Positions 25,773 through 36,984 are shown, numbered from the stretch's first letter. The stretch: DNA of 64,000 bases from Bacteroidales bacterium (GCA_024401335.1 JAKSLH010000001.1:186001-250000), one strand, 5' to 3'. A program made the numbers and translations. The notes: generated from the letters alone by a model not told the origin.

Positions 25773-28631
25773 ATGAAAAAACTCTTTTCTATTATTCTTT
25801 CCGTTCTTGTGTCGTCAAGCCTCTACGCTCAGCTTTGCACTGTCAGCGGTACCGTTATCGACACAAAGGCGCAGCAGCCTCTCCCTGGTGCAATGGCTGT
25901 TGTACTTCAGGACGATTCGCAGCCAAAGGGCACGACGACCGATATGGATGGTGCGTTTTCTTTCCATGTTAAACCGGGCAAGTACACATTCCGTGTGACA
26001 TATCTCGGATATACTACATACGAGAAGGTAGTCGACATCACGGGCGACTGGAAGGCTGGAGTCATAAGGCTTAAGCCAGAAGACAAGCAGCTTAAGGAAG
26101 TCAAGGCAGTTGGCGTCATGAAGCGTCAGGAGCAGCGCGGTGATACTACCATATTCAACGCAGAAGCCTTCAAGGTGAATCCTGATGCGACAACAGAGGA
26201 TCTTATCAAGAAGATGCCAGGCATGCAGGTCAGCGGCAATTCGGTAACTTCTGGAGGTGAGACAGTAAAGAAAGTTCTCGTTGACGGCAAGGAGTACTTT
26301 GGCAGCGATCCTATGGCAGCTCTTCGTAACATCTCAGCCGACATGGTTAGCCAGATTGAGGTTTACGACCGTCAGAGCGATCAGAGCCAGTTTACAGGAT
26401 TCTCTGATGGCAACGAGGAACGTACTATCAACATCCTTACCAAGATGGGCATCACAAAGGGTCGTTTCGGACGAGTATATGCTGGTTATGGTACAGACAA
26501 CCGCTATGAAATGGGTGGTAACATGAACTTCTTCCGTGGTGACCAGCGATTCTCGGTTATCGGTATGCTCAACAATATCAATCAGCAGAACTTCTCGTTC
26601 TCAGATTTTTCCGATGCCATGTCAAACATGGGCGGCATGGGTATGGGTGGTGGCATGTTCTCTAGAGGCAATGGCGGTAAAAACCGCACTGGTTCGATAG
26701 GTGTGAACTACTCAGTTGAGAAGACAGACACGATCAAGATCGAGTTCAGCTATATGTACAAGAACAACAAGAATGTCAACAATTCCAACAGCCTCAATGA
26801 ATATCCTCTTGAGAACGAAGACGACTCGCTCCGTATCTACAATAGTGAGTCAGATTATCTCTCAAAGACCAATGAGCATACTACGACATTGCGTCTTACT
26901 TGGACAATAGACAAGAGAAACAGCATCATATTCACCCCTCGTATATCTTGGAACAATACTCGTTCCAACTCATTAAGCGAAGGTATCGATTCATACGACG
27001 GTAATCTGTTCTCTCATACATGCTACGACAGCGAATCTAAGCAGGGCAATGTCTCTGGACAGGGCTATCTCATGTGGCGTCATAAGTTCCTTACAGACCA
27101 CCGCACACTCTCGATCAACCTTTCTGGTAATGTGAGAAATGCCGATTCTGACCAGACATCCAATAATAACAATGACTACAAGTACATGCCTAACCTCAGC
27201 ATCGTTTCTAAGCAGGTTGGTGACAGTGACAACAAGTCATTAGGTCTCAATGCAAGTGTCATGTACACAGAGCCTCTCGGCGAATACATGGCTTTGCAGT
27301 TCAACTATAGCCCTTCCTACACCAAGAACGAGGGTAATAAGATGCAGAACGCCGATACTATCAGTGTTGCCGGTGTCCTCGATACCAAGCCAATGGAATT
27401 CTCTCCGCTCTTGAGTAACAAGAAGACATCTGAATATAACCAGCAGAAGGGTGGTATAGGCCTCAACTTCTTTAAGGGCAAGGAGCTCAATGCGTCTATA
27501 GGTGTCGATATTCAGCAGGCAATGCTGTCAAGCGAGCAGATATATCCACAGAGAAGCAATACAGAGAAGTCGTTTACTAGTGTTCTTCCTTCGTTCAATA
27601 TTCGTTATCGTTCCGGACGAACATTCAATATCAATGCTCGATACAGAGCTCGAACAAGTGCTCCAAGTGTCAACCAGCTCCAGAATGTTGTCGACGTAAG
27701 CAATGCCCGTCAGTATTCAGGCGGTAACGAAAATCTTAGTCAGTCATATACACACAATCTTAATGTGTTTATGATGAGGAATAACCCAGAGACATCGCGA
27801 GGCATCTTTTTTAGAACTAATTTTTCTACAACAAAAGATTATATCGCAACTTCCTCTGTCATAGCGACTAAGGATACAGTTATCGACCTTGGAATTGTTC
27901 TTCCGGCAACCGTTCAGTACGATAAACCGGTAAATATTAATGGATATTGGAATTTTAGTAGTAACTTTACGTTCTCAACGCCCGTACAATGGCTTGGAAG
28001 CAATGTGAATTTCAACGTTGGAGCCAACATGAGCAGCACCCCTTCGCTCTATAACGGTAAGAAGGTCAAGAGTGATAATTTCAACTTGAATGGTGGTGTT
28101 ACAATCGGTTCTTCGTTCAGTGAGAATGTCGACTTCACCGTGTCATATAATGGTGCAGAAAACATTGTCAGGAGCACAAAGGTTGCTAAGAACAACTATA
28201 ACTACTATAGTCATACCATTAGCGCCGACCTTAACTGCTTGTTCTTCACAAGACTTGTTTTCGCCAACAACCTGTCCCATCAGTACACTAACGGTATGGA
28301 CAACGGCAGTACAAGTGGCGGAGGATATGACAGGAACTATATCAGCTGGAACGCTGCGGTTGCATGCAAGTTCTTTGCGGATCGCAGAGGTGAACTTCGA
28401 CTCAAGTTCAACGATATCTTGAACAATACAAGTAGTATCAGTCGAAGCATCAACAACGGTATAGTTACAACATCAGAAACCGATGTTCTTCGCAGATATG
28501 CGATGCTTACATTCACCTACAAGTTCAAGCCTAAGGGCGAGCGTAAGCAGAACGGTTTCGGATTCCCAGAGCCACCTAAGGGTATGCGAATGGGACCACC
28601 TCCAGGGGGTGGACAGCCACCAATGTTCTAG
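25773..28631 (+). CDS. Outer-membrane TonB-receptor-like beta-barrel protein with carboxypeptidase-regulatory N-domain
   Basis: 952 aa with signal peptide MKKLFSIILSVLVSSSLYAQ. A CarboxypepD_reg-like Ig domain follows (about 24-105: VSGTVIDTKAQQPLPGAMAVV.. GKYTFRVTYLGY), then a plug-like domain (about 130-220: DLIKKMPGMQVSGNSV..VKKVLVDGKEYFG) and a large barrel with no SusD partner downstream. This matches the outer-membrane receptor/OMP_b-brl_3 group rather than SusC. A Met/Gly-rich loop (MGGMGMGGGMF, about residues 283-293) and a Pro/Gly/Met-rich tail (GMRMGPPPGGGQPPMF) are unusual. The frame extends to 25512 but crosses the promoter, so the ATG at 25773 is the start. Substrate unknown. Confidence 0.85.
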   Translation: MKKLFSIILSVLVSSSLYAQLCTVSGTVIDTKAQQPLPGAMAVVLQDDSQPKGTTTDMDGAFSFHVKPGKYTFRVTYLGYTTYEKVVDITGDWKAGVIRLKPEDKQLKEVKAVGVMKRQEQRGDTTIFNAEAFKVNPDATTEDLIKKMPGMQVSGNSVTSGGETVKKVLVDGKEYFGSDPMAALRNISADMVSQIEVYDRQSDQSQFTGFSDGNEERTINILTKMGITKGRFGRVYAGYGTDNRYEMGGNMNFFRGDQRFSVIGMLNNINQQNFSFSDFSDAMSNMGGMGMGGGMFSRGNGGKNRTGSIGVNYSVEKTDTIKIEFSYMYKNNKNVNNSNSLNEYPLENEDDSLRIYNSESDYLSKTNEHTTTLRLTWTIDKRNSIIFTPRISWNNTRSNSLSEGIDSYDGNLFSHTCYDSESKQGNVSGQGYLMWRHKFLTDHRTLSINLSGNVRNADSDQTSNNNNDYKYMPNLSIVSKQVGDSDNKSLGLNASVMYTEPLGEYMALQFNYSPSYTKNEGNKMQNADTISVAGVLDTKPMEFSPLLSNKKTSEYNQQKGGIGLNFFKGKELNASIGVDIQQAMLSSEQIYPQRSNTEKSFTSVLPSFNIRYRSGRTFNINARYRARTSAPSVNQLQNVVDVSNARQYSGGNENLSQSYTHNLNVFMMRNNPETSRGIFFRTNFSTTKDYIATSSVIATKDTVIDLGIVLPATVQYDKPVNINGYWNFSSNFTFSTPVQWLGSNVNFNVGANMSSTPSLYNGKKVKSDNFNLNGGVTIGSSFSENVDFTVSYNGAENIVRSTKVAKNNYNYYSHTISADLNCLFFTRLVFANNLSHQYTNGMDNGSTSGGGYDRNYISWNAAVACKFFADRRGELRLKFNDILNNTSSISRSINNGIVTTSETDVLRRYAMLTFTYKFKPKGERKQNGFGFPEPPKGMRMGPPPGGGQPPMF

Positions 28632-28740
28632 TGGTTGCCTCCTATGAAGGGTTTAGATTAGAAGATTTGTTTTCATGCTCATACTCAAATTTGATGTTCC
28701 TCGGCGCTGAGATAGCGTTTCCGGGGAACTATTTTTTTTG

Positions 28741-28748
28741 TACCTTTG
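28741..28748 (+). promoter_or_regulatory. Promoter -7 box of the single-domain trmH gene
   Basis: TACCTTTG with the G only 8 bases before the ATG at 28757, predicting a leader of roughly 0-4 bases. Confidence 0.6.
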
Positions 28749-28756
28749 CATCCATT

Positions 28757-29302
28757 ATGGGAAACAATATCAAACTTCAGATCGACGAGATGGGACGTAA
28801 GACCATCCAGGAGTTCAAGGCCTCTTCTAAGACTCCTATCGTGGTCGTGCTCGACAATATCCGCAGTCTTAATAATGTGGGTTCGGTATTTCGAACTTGT
28901 GATGCTTTGGCTGTCGAGCGCCTCTGCTTGTGTGGGATAACAGCATGTCCTCCGTCGCAAGAGATACACAAGACAGCTCTCGGCGCTGAAGACTCGATGG
29001 AGTGGCAGCATTACGATTCTACTCTCGATGCCATTGCCGACCTCCGTGCTCAAGGTTATGTTATCTGTAGCATTGAACAGGCTCATAATAGCGTCATGCT
29101 TCAGACCTTCCGTTTTGATCCTTCAAAGAAATATGCAATCATCATGGGCAACGAGGTGAAAGGTGTCGAGCAGGTGGTTGTCGATAATAGCGATATGTGC
29201 ATCGAAATACCTCAGTATGGCACAAAGCATTCTTTCAATGTGTCGGTGACTACAGGCATCGTTCTGTGGGAGATGTTTCGCCAATGGAAGTTTGGTGAAT
29301 AG
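28757..29302 (+). CDS. TrmH/SpoU-family tRNA/rRNA methyltransferase (single domain)
   Basis: 181 aa. SPOUT motifs are complete: VVVLDNIRSLNNVGSVFRTCDA (about 29-50), IMGNEVKGVEQVVV and EIPQYGTKHSFNVSVTTGIVLWEM. Without the N-terminal substrate domain it resembles TrmL/TrmH-like enzymes that 2'-O-methylate RNA. The longer open frame from 28631 runs through the promoter and upstream DNA, so the ATG at 28757 is chosen. It may be transcribed with cysS, which starts 48 bases downstream but has its own weak promoter. Confidence 0.88.
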   Translation: MGNNIKLQIDEMGRKTIQEFKASSKTPIVVVLDNIRSLNNVGSVFRTCDALAVERLCLCGITACPPSQEIHKTALGAEDSMEWQHYDSTLDAIADLRAQGYVICSIEQAHNSVMLQTFRFDPSKKYAIIMGNEVKGVEQVVVDNSDMCIEIPQYGTKHSFNVSVTTGIVLWEMFRQWKFGE

Positions 29303-29314
29303 CTAGTTAATGTA

Positions 29315-29322
29315 TAAATTTG
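29315..29322 (+). promoter_or_regulatory. Candidate promoter -7 box of cysS
   Basis: TAAATTTG, 28 bases before the cysS ATG. Confidence 0.5.
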
Positions 29323-29350
29323 TGGCAAACAACTAATTTTAAACGCTTTC

Positions 29351-30841
29351 ATGACAATGGAAAGACAACTGTACGTTTATAATACTCTTACACGTTTCAA
29401 ACAACCTTTCAAGTCAATAACTCCTGGTCGCGTAGGTATGTACGTCTGCGGCCCTACAGTATATGGTGATGGCCATCTGGGTCATGCACGTCCTGCGATA
29501 ACATTCGATATCCTATACCGCTATCTTATGCACCTCGGCTACAAGGTGCGATATGTTCGTAACATTACCGATGTCGGACACCTTGAACATGATGCCGATG
29601 AGGGCGAAGACAAGATAGCTAAGAAGGCACGACTCGAGCAGCTCGAGCCAATGGAGGTCGTTCAGCACTACACACTTCGCTATCATGAGGCGATGAAGAA
29701 GCTCAATGTGCTTCCTCCTACTATCGAGCCTCGCGCTTCAGGCCATATCATCGAGCAGATTGAGTTTGTCAAGAAGATCGTTGACAATGGATTTGCTTAC
29801 GAAAGCAATGGCTCTATCTATTTCGACATCGAGGCCTACAGCAAGAAGTTCCAGTATGGTAAGCTCTCTGGACGTAATGTCGCTGATATGCTAGAGACTA
29901 CTCGTGCTCTCGACGGACAGGAGGAGAAACGTCATACTTGTGACTTCGCTTTGTGGAAGAAGGCTCAGCCTGAGCATATCATGCGTTGGCCATCGCCATG
30001 GAGCGACGGTTTCCCTGGATGGCATATGGAGTGTTCGGCCATGAGCTGCAAATATCTCGGTGAAGAATTTGATATTCATGGCGGTGGCATGGACCTTGTG
30101 TTCCCTCATCATGAGAGTGAGATAGCTCAGTCGGCTGCCGCTCTCGGACATGAGTCGGTTCGCTACTGGATGCATAACAACATGATTACCATCAATGGCC
30201 AGAAGATGGGTAAGTCGCTCGGCAACTTCATTACTCTCGATGAGTTCTTCAACGGCTCTCATAAGGACAAGGAAGGCAATGAGATGCTCGAACAGGCTTA
30301 TAGCCCAATGACTATCCGTTTCTTTATCCTCCAGGCTCATTACCGTTCAACCGTCGATTTCAGCAACGAGGCTCTTCAGGCATCAGAAAAAGGATTGAAC
30401 AAGATTGTTGATACATATAACCGTCTCATGAAGCTCCAGCCTTCTAAGGAGACAACAGTTGATGTTGCAGGCTTGCGCGACAAGTGTGAAGACGCCATGT
30501 GTGACGACCTTAATACGCCAATTGTCATATCTTATCTCTTTGACGCTTCTAAGGCTATCAATACAGTCTCTGATGGTAAGGGTACAATATCTGAGGCCGA
30601 TCTTAATGAGCTTAAGGATGTGTTTAAGACGTTTGTTGTCGATATCCTCGGCATACAGATGGAAGAAGCCGGTGGAGCAAGCAATGAGGCCTACAAGAAG
30701 GCTGTCGACCTTCTCCTATCTATCCGTCAGCAGGCTAAGCAGAATAAGGACTGGGCAACTAGCGATAAGATACGCAATGAAATGGCTGCTCTTGGCTTTA
30801 ATGTCAAGGACACCAAGGATGGCTTTGAATGGTCAATATAA
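29351..30841 (+). CDS. cysS: Cysteinyl-tRNA synthetase
   Basis: 496-aa class I aminoacyl-tRNA synthetase that charges tRNA-Cys in the cytoplasm. Zinc/active-site start [19 protein letters not shown] contains the HIGH equivalent HLGH (42-45). The KMSKS loop is K285-S289, KMGKS, with a glycine in place of serine. The zinc-site block GWHMECSAM and [19 protein letters not shown] are canonical. Start of a likely operon with the AMP nucleosidase gene 12 bases downstream. Confidence 0.97.
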   Translation: MTMERQLYVYNTLTRFKQPFKSITPGRVGMYVCGPTVYGDGHLGHARPAITFDILYRYLMHLGYKVRYVRNITDVGHLEHDADEGEDKIAKKARLEQLEPMEVVQHYTLRYHEAMKKLNVLPPTIEPRASGHIIEQIEFVKKIVDNGFAYESNGSIYFDIEAYSKKFQYGKLSGRNVADMLETTRALDGQEEKRHTCDFALWKKAQPEHIMRWPSPWSDGFPGWHMECSAMSCKYLGEEFDIHGGGMDLVFPHHESEIAQSAAALGHESVRYWMHNNMITINGQKMGKSLGNFITLDEFFNGSHKDKEGNEMLEQAYSPMTIRFFILQAHYRSTVDFSNEALQASEKGLNKIVDTYNRLMKLQPSKETTVDVAGLRDKCEDAMCDDLNTPIVISYLFDASKAINTVSDGKGTISEADLNELKDVFKTFVVDILGIQMEEAGGASNEAYKKAVDLLLSIRQQAKQNKDWATSDKIRNEMAALGFNVKDTKDGFEWSI

Positions 30842-30853
30842 ATACGCGATAAT

Positions 30854-31618
30854 ATGAAGACGAAAGATGAAATCGTAGCCAATTGGCTGCCACGTTACAC
30901 TGGCCGTCAGCTTGAAGGCTTCCCTCGCTTTGTCCTCCTCACTAACTTCATGAAGTATGTGGAGATGTTTGCTGAGGAATATAATGTTCCTATTATCAAC
31001 AGCAACATGCCTAATGCTGCCACTGAAGATATAATTATCATCAACTTCGGTATGGGTAGCCCTAATGCTGCAACTATCATGGACCTTCTGATGGCAGCAA
31101 ATCCAAAGGCTGTGCTCTTCCTTGGCAAGTGTGGTGGCATCAAGAAAAAGAACGAGATCGGCGATTTCATCTTACCTATAGCCGCTATTCGCGGCGAGGG
31201 TACTTCCAATGACTTTTTCCCTCCAGAGGTTCCTGCCTTGCCAGCATTCTCCTTGCAGAGAGCAGTCTCGTCTGCAATACGTGATAGGGGATATGACTAC
31301 TGGACAGGTACGGTATATACTACCAACCGCCGTGTTTGGGAACATGATGATCAATTTAAGCATTACCTAGAGACTATTCGTGCAATGGCTGTCGATATGG
31401 AGACAGCGACTCTCTTTACCGTAGGTTTCCATAATGAGATACCTACAGGTGCACTTCTTCTGGTAAGCGATCAGCCTATGATTCCTGAAGGCATTAAGAC
31501 GGCCGAAAGCGACCGCAAGGTTACTGCTAATTATGTTCGTCCACATCTCGAGATAGGCATCGCTGCGCTCAAGCAGTTGTCTTCTAATGGCAATACAGTA
31601 AAGCACTTGAAGTTCTGA
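30854..31618 (+). CDS. amn: AMP nucleosidase
   Basis: 254 aa. It is the short Bacteroidetes form of AMP nucleosidase, which cleaves AMP to adenine and ribose-5-phosphate, in the nucleoside phosphorylase fold. Recognisable blocks are INFGMGSPNAATIMDLL, FLGKCGGIKKKNEIGDFILP, the catalytic-region AVDMETATLFTVG and LLLVSDQPM. E. coli Amn is about 484 aa because of an extra N-terminal domain that is absent here. It follows cysS by 12 bases and precedes holA by 7. Confidence 0.9.
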   Translation: MKTKDEIVANWLPRYTGRQLEGFPRFVLLTNFMKYVEMFAEEYNVPIINSNMPNAATEDIIIINFGMGSPNAATIMDLLMAANPKAVLFLGKCGGIKKKNEIGDFILPIAAIRGEGTSNDFFPPEVPALPAFSLQRAVSSAIRDRGYDYWTGTVYTTNRRVWEHDDQFKHYLETIRAMAVDMETATLFTVGFHNEIPTGALLLVSDQPMIPEGIKTAESDRKVTANYVRPHLEIGIAALKQLSSNGNTVKHLKF

Positions 31619-31625
31619 TGCTCTG

Positions 31626-32669
31626 ATGATGGCGTTTGATGATATAATGAGGGAGCTTAAGGCTTCTAAGTTTCGCCCTATCTATCTCTTGATGGGGGAG
31701 GAGCCATACTACATCGACGTCATTTCATCATATATAGAGAAGCATGCTCTGAATGATTGTGACCGTGACTTTAACCAGACCATATTCTATGGTAAGGATG
31801 CTAAGGTTCGCGATATCATTCATGAGGCCGACCAGTATCCTATGATGGCAGAACGCCGTCTCGTCATTCTTCGTGAAGCGCAGGAACTGAATACTGCCGC
31901 TAGTGCAGGCGGTGATCGAGATCATTTCCAGGACTTCGCTCATTACGCAGAGCATATCCAGCCGTCAACTATTCTTGTCATCTGCTATAAATATGGCAAG
32001 GTCGATGGGCGATCGAAGCTTATAAAAGCCATTGAAAAGGCAGACGGCGTGGTTTTTGACTCTCCTAAGTTGTGGGACAATCAAGTTCCCTCATGGATAA
32101 CTTCTTATGTGACTAGTCAAGGACTCTCTATTGACCAGTCAGCTTCTGAACTCTTAGCCGAGTTCATCGGAACAAAACTCACCAACGTGGTGTCTGCTAT
32201 CGAGAAGCTGAAGCTGGTTTGTGAAGGAGAGCAGAAACGAAACATTACCGTTGACCTTGTTACAAAGCATGTCGGCGCAAGCAATGAATATAATACTTTG
32301 GAGTTGCGTAGCGCTCTCTTTAATCGTAATGTTCCTAAAGTTAATAGGATTGTAAAAGCTTTTGCCGGCAATGACAAGCAGTATCCGGTGCAGATGGTGA
32401 TATCAGTTCTGTTTGGTTCTTTCCAGAAACTTTTTGCGTATCATTATCTTCCTGATAAGCGCACTCAGGCTGCGGCTCAGGCAATGGGTGAGAAGCCCTT
32501 TGTCATACAGACTACCTATGAGGTCGGAGCTCGCAACTATAGTGCTCGTAAATGCCTTGAAATTATAGATATCCTTCGTGACTATGATATGAAGTCAAAG
32601 GGCTATCAATGGCCCTCTATCTCTTCGGGCGATGCTCTGCGGGAAATGATCTTCCGAATAATGAATTAA
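31626..32669 (+). CDS. holA: DNA polymerase III delta subunit
   Basis: 347 aa. HolA opens and loads the beta clamp as part of the clamp loader. The N-terminal block [19 protein letters not shown], the [30 protein letters not shown] region and the C-terminal collar region ([29 protein letters not shown]) match Bacteroidetes HolA. It may start at the second ATG (31629). The gene overlaps nothing but lies only 32 bases before the chosen mutS start. Confidence 0.92.
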   Translation: MMAFDDIMRELKASKFRPIYLLMGEEPYYIDVISSYIEKHALNDCDRDFNQTIFYGKDAKVRDIIHEADQYPMMAERRLVILREAQELNTAASAGGDRDHFQDFAHYAEHIQPSTILVICYKYGKVDGRSKLIKAIEKADGVVFDSPKLWDNQVPSWITSYVTSQGLSIDQSASELLAEFIGTKLTNVVSAIEKLKLVCEGEQKRNITVDLVTKHVGASNEYNTLELRSALFNRNVPKVNRIVKAFAGNDKQYPVQMVISVLFGSFQKLFAYHYLPDKRTQAAAQAMGEKPFVIQTTYEVGARNYSARKCLEIIDILRDYDMKSKGYQWPSISSGDALREMIFRIMN

Positions 32670-32701
32670 CCGATAACTCAATACAACATCAACATAGGCT
32701 T

Positions 32702-35344
32702 ATGGCGCGCAATAATGAGGACAACTCCCTGATGGGACAATATAATGGCATCAAGGCAAAACACCCTGATGCTATTCTTTTGTTTCGTGTGGGTGACTTT
32801 TATGAAACGTTTGGCAAGGATGCCATTAAAGCGTCTGAGATTCTCGGCATTACTCTGACAAGTCGCAACAATGGTTATGCGGCTACTGTAGAACTTGCAG
32901 GGTTCCCTCATCATGCCTTGGAGACATATCTGCCTAAGCTCGTCCGTGCTGGTCAGCGTGTCGCCGTTTGCGACCAGCTAGAAGACCCTAAGATGGCTAA
33001 GGGCATCGTGAAGCGTGGCATCACAGAGCTTGTTACTCCTGGTGTCGCGATAGGTGATAATGTTCTTGAGAACAAGGAGAATAATTTCCTTGGATGTGTT
33101 AACATAGAACGAAATGCAGTCGGTGTGGCCTTCCTCGATATCTCTACTGGCGAATTTATGATGGGCGAGGGTAGTGTTGAGTATGTCGATCGTCTGCTCG
33201 CGACTTTTAAGCCTAAAGAGGTCCTCTATGAGAAGGGAAAACGCCAGGCCTTTATAGAGTGTTTCGGTACTAAATGGCTCACATATCCGTTTGATGATTG
33301 GGCATTCGAACCATCGCAGGCTCGTGAGCGTCTTCTCAAGCAGTTTGAGACTCAGTCGCTTAAGGGCTTCGGTGTAGATCGTCTTGAAATCGGTACTACT
33401 GCCGCTGGCGCTATTATGCACTATCTTGATGTTACTCAACACGACCATCTTAAGCATATTAGCACACTTAGCCGTATTGAAGGAGATAATTATGTGTGGT
33501 TGGATAAGTTTACAGTCAGAAATCTTGAACTATTCCCAAGCGGAATTGACGGGACAACGTCTCTTACTGACATTCTCGACCGCACTCTGACTCCTATGGG
33601 CGCTCGAATGCTTAAGCGTTGGGTGTCGCTGCCTCTTAAGGATAAGGCTACGATAGATCTACGTCTGGGTTCTGTCTTGTCTCTCGCTACCGACGACAAT
33701 CAGAATGGAATGTTCAAGGAACAGCTCTCTGATATGCTTAAGTCTATAGGCGATTTGGAACGTCTTGTCGGCAAGGCTTCTACATATAGAATCACTCCTC
33801 GTGAGATGATTCAGCTCAAGCGCACATTGTTCGCAATAACTCCTCTTAAGCAGTTGTTGTCTCAATCGTCTTCTGAACATCTGAGAGCTCTTGCTGCATC
33901 ACTTGAGGAATGCGTGGAGGCACGCGAGAAGATTGATCGTGAGATAGCTCCAGAACCGCCTACTAATGTTGCTAAGGGCGGTGCTATCGCCGATGGCGTA
34001 AATGCAGAACTCGATGAGCTGCGACATATATCTACTTCTAGCAAGGATTATCTTACTGAGATGCAGGAGCGCCTTACAGAGGAGACTGGCATAACCAGCC
34101 TCAAGGTAGCTTTCAACAATGTCTTTGGCTATTATATTGAAGTCCGCAATACTCATAAGGATAAGGTTCCTGATACATGGATACGTAAGCAGACCCTTGC
34201 TAATGCGGAGAGATATATCACAGAAGAACTCAAGCAGTATGAGGAGAAGATACTCCATGCTGATGAGAGGATTTTGCAGCTCGAGTCACAGATCTACAAC
34301 AATCTTATTCTCTTCCTCAGTAGCTACCTCATGCCTATTCAGCGTGATGCGGCTGTGTTGTCCGAGATAGATGTCCTGTTGTCGTTCCGCACCATAGCCG
34401 ATGATAATTCTTATTGTTGCCCAGAAATACGCAATGATGATGTTCTCGACATTGTCGATGGACGACATCCTGTTATTGAACGTCTGCTGCCTATTGGCGA
34501 ACAATATATCTCTAATAGTGTTCACCTCGACCACGACAATCAGCAGATAATCATCATTACGGGTCCAAATATGGCCGGTAAGAGTGCACTTTTGCGACAG
34601 ACGGCTCTCATTGTGCTTATGGCTCAGATAGGCTCATTTGTGCCAGCAAAGGCAGCTTCGATTGGCATTGTTGACAAGATATTTACTCGTGTCGGTGCGA
34701 GTGATAATATCTCTCAGGGTGAATCGACCTTTATGGTCGAGATGACAGAGGCGTCGAATATACTTAACAATGTTACTCCTAAGAGTCTTGTTCTTTTCGA
34801 TGAGCTCGGGCGCGGTACAAGTACTTACGATGGTATTTCTCTTGCCTGGTCCATCGTCGAATATCTGCATAATAACAAGAAGGCTCAGGCTAAGACCCTG
34901 TTTGCTACTCACTACCATGAGCTCAATGAGATGGAGGAGAAATACGAACGTATTCACAACTTCAATGTCTCGGTAAAAGAGATGGACGGAAAGGTTATAT
35001 TTATGCGTAAGCTCCTGCCTGGAGGTAGTGAACATAGTTTCGGTATCCATGTCGCTAAACTGGCTGGTATGCCTAAATCTGTTGTTAGTAGGGCTACTGA
35101 GATTCTTCACCAGCTCGAGTCTTCTCATCGTAGCGAAGATGGTATGACGGCTGTGTCACAGTCTTCGGCATCAAAGAATACAAAGTCTAATGACGGAGCT
35201 ATGCAGCTTAGCTTCTTCCAGCTCGACGATCCGGTGCTCAGCCAGATACGTGATGAGATAGCTGGTCTTGATATAAACAACCTTACCCCTATTGAGGCTC
35301 TGAATAAACTTAATGATATAAAGAAGTTGATAGGTTTGAAATAG
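32702..35344 (+). CDS. mutS: DNA mismatch repair protein MutS
   Basis: 880 aa. MutS recognises mismatches and recruits MutL. The mismatch-reading motif is [11 protein letters not shown] (phenylalanine and glutamate of the F-x-E motif). The Walker A is GPNMAGKSA at 621-629, Walker B is [15 protein letters not shown], and [11 protein letters not shown] is the conserved helix. The open frame reaches back to an ATG at 32609 inside holA, but the family N-terminus ([22 protein letters not shown]) fits the ATG at 32702. Probably co-transcribed with holA. Confidence 0.96.
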   Translation: MARNNEDNSLMGQYNGIKAKHPDAILLFRVGDFYETFGKDAIKASEILGITLTSRNNGYAATVELAGFPHHALETYLPKLVRAGQRVAVCDQLEDPKMAKGIVKRGITELVTPGVAIGDNVLENKENNFLGCVNIERNAVGVAFLDISTGEFMMGEGSVEYVDRLLATFKPKEVLYEKGKRQAFIECFGTKWLTYPFDDWAFEPSQARERLLKQFETQSLKGFGVDRLEIGTTAAGAIMHYLDVTQHDHLKHISTLSRIEGDNYVWLDKFTVRNLELFPSGIDGTTSLTDILDRTLTPMGARMLKRWVSLPLKDKATIDLRLGSVLSLATDDNQNGMFKEQLSDMLKSIGDLERLVGKASTYRITPREMIQLKRTLFAITPLKQLLSQSSSEHLRALAASLEECVEAREKIDREIAPEPPTNVAKGGAIADGVNAELDELRHISTSSKDYLTEMQERLTEETGITSLKVAFNNVFGYYIEVRNTHKDKVPDTWIRKQTLANAERYITEELKQYEEKILHADERILQLESQIYNNLILFLSSYLMPIQRDAAVLSEIDVLLSFRTIADDNSYCCPEIRNDDVLDIVDGRHPVIERLLPIGEQYISNSVHLDHDNQQIIIITGPNMAGKSALLRQTALIVLMAQIGSFVPAKAASIGIVDKIFTRVGASDNISQGESTFMVEMTEASNILNNVTPKSLVLFDELGRGTSTYDGISLAWSIVEYLHNNKKAQAKTLFATHYHELNEMEEKYERIHNFNVSVKEMDGKVIFMRKLLPGGSEHSFGIHVAKLAGMPKSVVSRATEILHQLESSHRSEDGMTAVSQSSASKNTKSNDGAMQLSFFQLDDPVLSQIRDEIAGLDINNLTPIEALNKLNDIKKLIGLK

Positions 35345-35393
35345 AATGTATATAATGTACTTTTAAAATAGCTTTACATCTTTCAATTTAACT

Positions 35394-35430
35394 AAAATAC
35401 GTATGTAGAAATATGAAATACGTATTTTTG
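35394..35430 (+). promoter_or_regulatory. Promoter of the DUF1846 gene with a perfect inverted repeat (candidate operator)
   Basis: TATTTTTG (35423-35430) is the -7 box. It overlaps the right arm of a perfect 11-bp inverted repeat: AAAATACGTAT (35394-35404) and ATACGTATTTT (35418-35428), 13-base spacer. Each arm contains the self-complementary octamer ATACGTAT, so the site is a double palindrome. Arm centres lie 24 bases apart, about 2.3 helical turns. Confidence 0.7.
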
Positions 35431-35465
35431 TATTATTCAATTTCGAATTGGTAATAAATATCGCA

Positions 35466-36959
35466 ATGAACGCAAAAATTGGTTTTGATAATGACAAATA
35501 CGTGAGCATGCAGTCGGCTCACATCGCTGAACGAATCGAGAAGTTTGGCAACAAGCTCTATCTCGAAATCGGTGGTAAACTTTTCGACGACTACCACGCT
35601 TCTCGCGTATTGCCTGGTTTTCAGCCAGACTCTAAGATGCAGATGCTCCTCAAGCTCAAGGATAAGATTGAGATAGTTGTAGCTATTAATGCTGAGGATA
35701 TTGAGTCGAGCAAGATAAGAGGTGACTATGGCATCACATATGATGAAGATGTGCTTCGCCTCATCGATGAGTTTGAAGGAGTCGGTCTTTTTGTCGGTAG
35801 TGTATGCTTGACTAAGTTCAATGAGCAACCTTTGGCTATTCGTTTCGAAAAGCGTCTCAAGGACTTGGGTATCAAGTCTTATCGCCACTACCGCATCGAT
35901 GGTTATCCTAACAATGTGGAACTCATCGTGTCTGACAATGGCTATGGCAAAAACCAGTATATCGAAACATCTCGTCCTCTCGTTGTAGTTACTGCGCCGG
36001 GTCCTGGTAGCGGAAAACTTGCAGTATGTCTCTCACAGCTTTATCATGAGCATAAGCGTGGAATAAATGCGGGTTACGCTAAGTTTGAGACTTTCCCTAT
36101 TTGGAATATACCATTGAAGCATCCTGTTAACCTCGCCTATGAAGCCGCGACAGCCGACCTTAATGATGTCAATATCATTGACTCGTTCCATCTTGAGGCT
36201 TATGGCGTCACTACGGTCAATTATAACCGTGATGTTGAGGCGTTCTCGGTTCTTAATGCTACTTTCGAAATGATATATGGTAGCAGCCCATATAAGAGCC
36301 CTACCGATATGGGTGTCAATATGGCAGGTAACTGTATTATAGATGATGAGGTGTGCCGCGAAGCTTCTAATCATGAGATTGTTCGCCGTTACTACAAGTG
36401 TCTCTGCGACAAGAAGCGCTTTGGTGAAAGCAAGGATAATCAGGACAAACTCGAGGCTCTTCTTCAGCAGGCTCATGTGCGTCCTGTCGACTATAAGGTT
36501 GTCAAAGCTGCACTCGACAAGTCGGAAGCTACCGAAGGTCGTCCTGCAGCTGCTATTGAGCTTCCAGACGGTACAATAGTTACAGGAAAGACTACCGACC
36601 TCTTCGGCCCCCTCTCGGCAGCGCTTCTCAACGCTCTCAAGCATCTTGCTAATATTGATCCTTCTTTCAATCTTATCTCTCATCTGGCTATTGAACCTAT
36701 ACAGACTCTTAAGATTGAATATCTCGGCAGCAGCAACCCTCGTCTGCATACCGATGAGATATTGATAGCCCTCTCATCATCTGCTGCTCACAACGAGCTC
36801 GCTGAGCGTGCTATGCAGCAGCTTCCTAAGCTCAAGGGCGCTAAGGCTCATACTACCGTTCTTGTCTCTTCAATTGACGAGTCGACATTCAAGAAGCTCG
36901 GTATCAACCTTACTTGTGAACCTAAGTTTGAGCAGACGAGAATCTATCACAAGCACTAA
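35466..36959 (+). CDS. DUF1846-family protein
   Basis: 497 aa, cytoplasmic. The N-terminus KIGFDNDKYVSMQSAHIAERIEKFG and LYLEIGGKLFDDYHASRVLPGFQPDSKM are the signature of DUF1846, a widely conserved family with solved structures but no firmly established reaction. A GPGSGK-containing segment (VTAPGPGSGKLAVCLSQLYHEH, about 177-198) resembles a nucleotide-binding loop. ATG at 35466 is preferred over a TTG at 35448. Monocistronic, with a strong terminator, and preceded by an unusual operator-like dyad, so expression is probably controlled. Confidence 0.88.
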   Translation: MNAKIGFDNDKYVSMQSAHIAERIEKFGNKLYLEIGGKLFDDYHASRVLPGFQPDSKMQMLLKLKDKIEIVVAINAEDIESSKIRGDYGITYDEDVLRLIDEFEGVGLFVGSVCLTKFNEQPLAIRFEKRLKDLGIKSYRHYRIDGYPNNVELIVSDNGYGKNQYIETSRPLVVVTAPGPGSGKLAVCLSQLYHEHKRGINAGYAKFETFPIWNIPLKHPVNLAYEAATADLNDVNIIDSFHLEAYGVTTVNYNRDVEAFSVLNATFEMIYGSSPYKSPTDMGVNMAGNCIIDDEVCREASNHEIVRRYYKCLCDKKRFGESKDNQDKLEALLQQAHVRPVDYKVVKAALDKSEATEGRPAAAIELPDGTIVTGKTTDLFGPLSAALLNALKHLANIDPSFNLISHLAIEPIQTLKIEYLGSSNPRLHTDEILIALSSSAAHNELAERAMQQLPKLKGAKAHTTVLVSSIDESTFKKLGINLTCEPKFEQTRIYHKH

Positions 36960-36984
36960 AGTTTGGATATCCAAATAAAATAAT

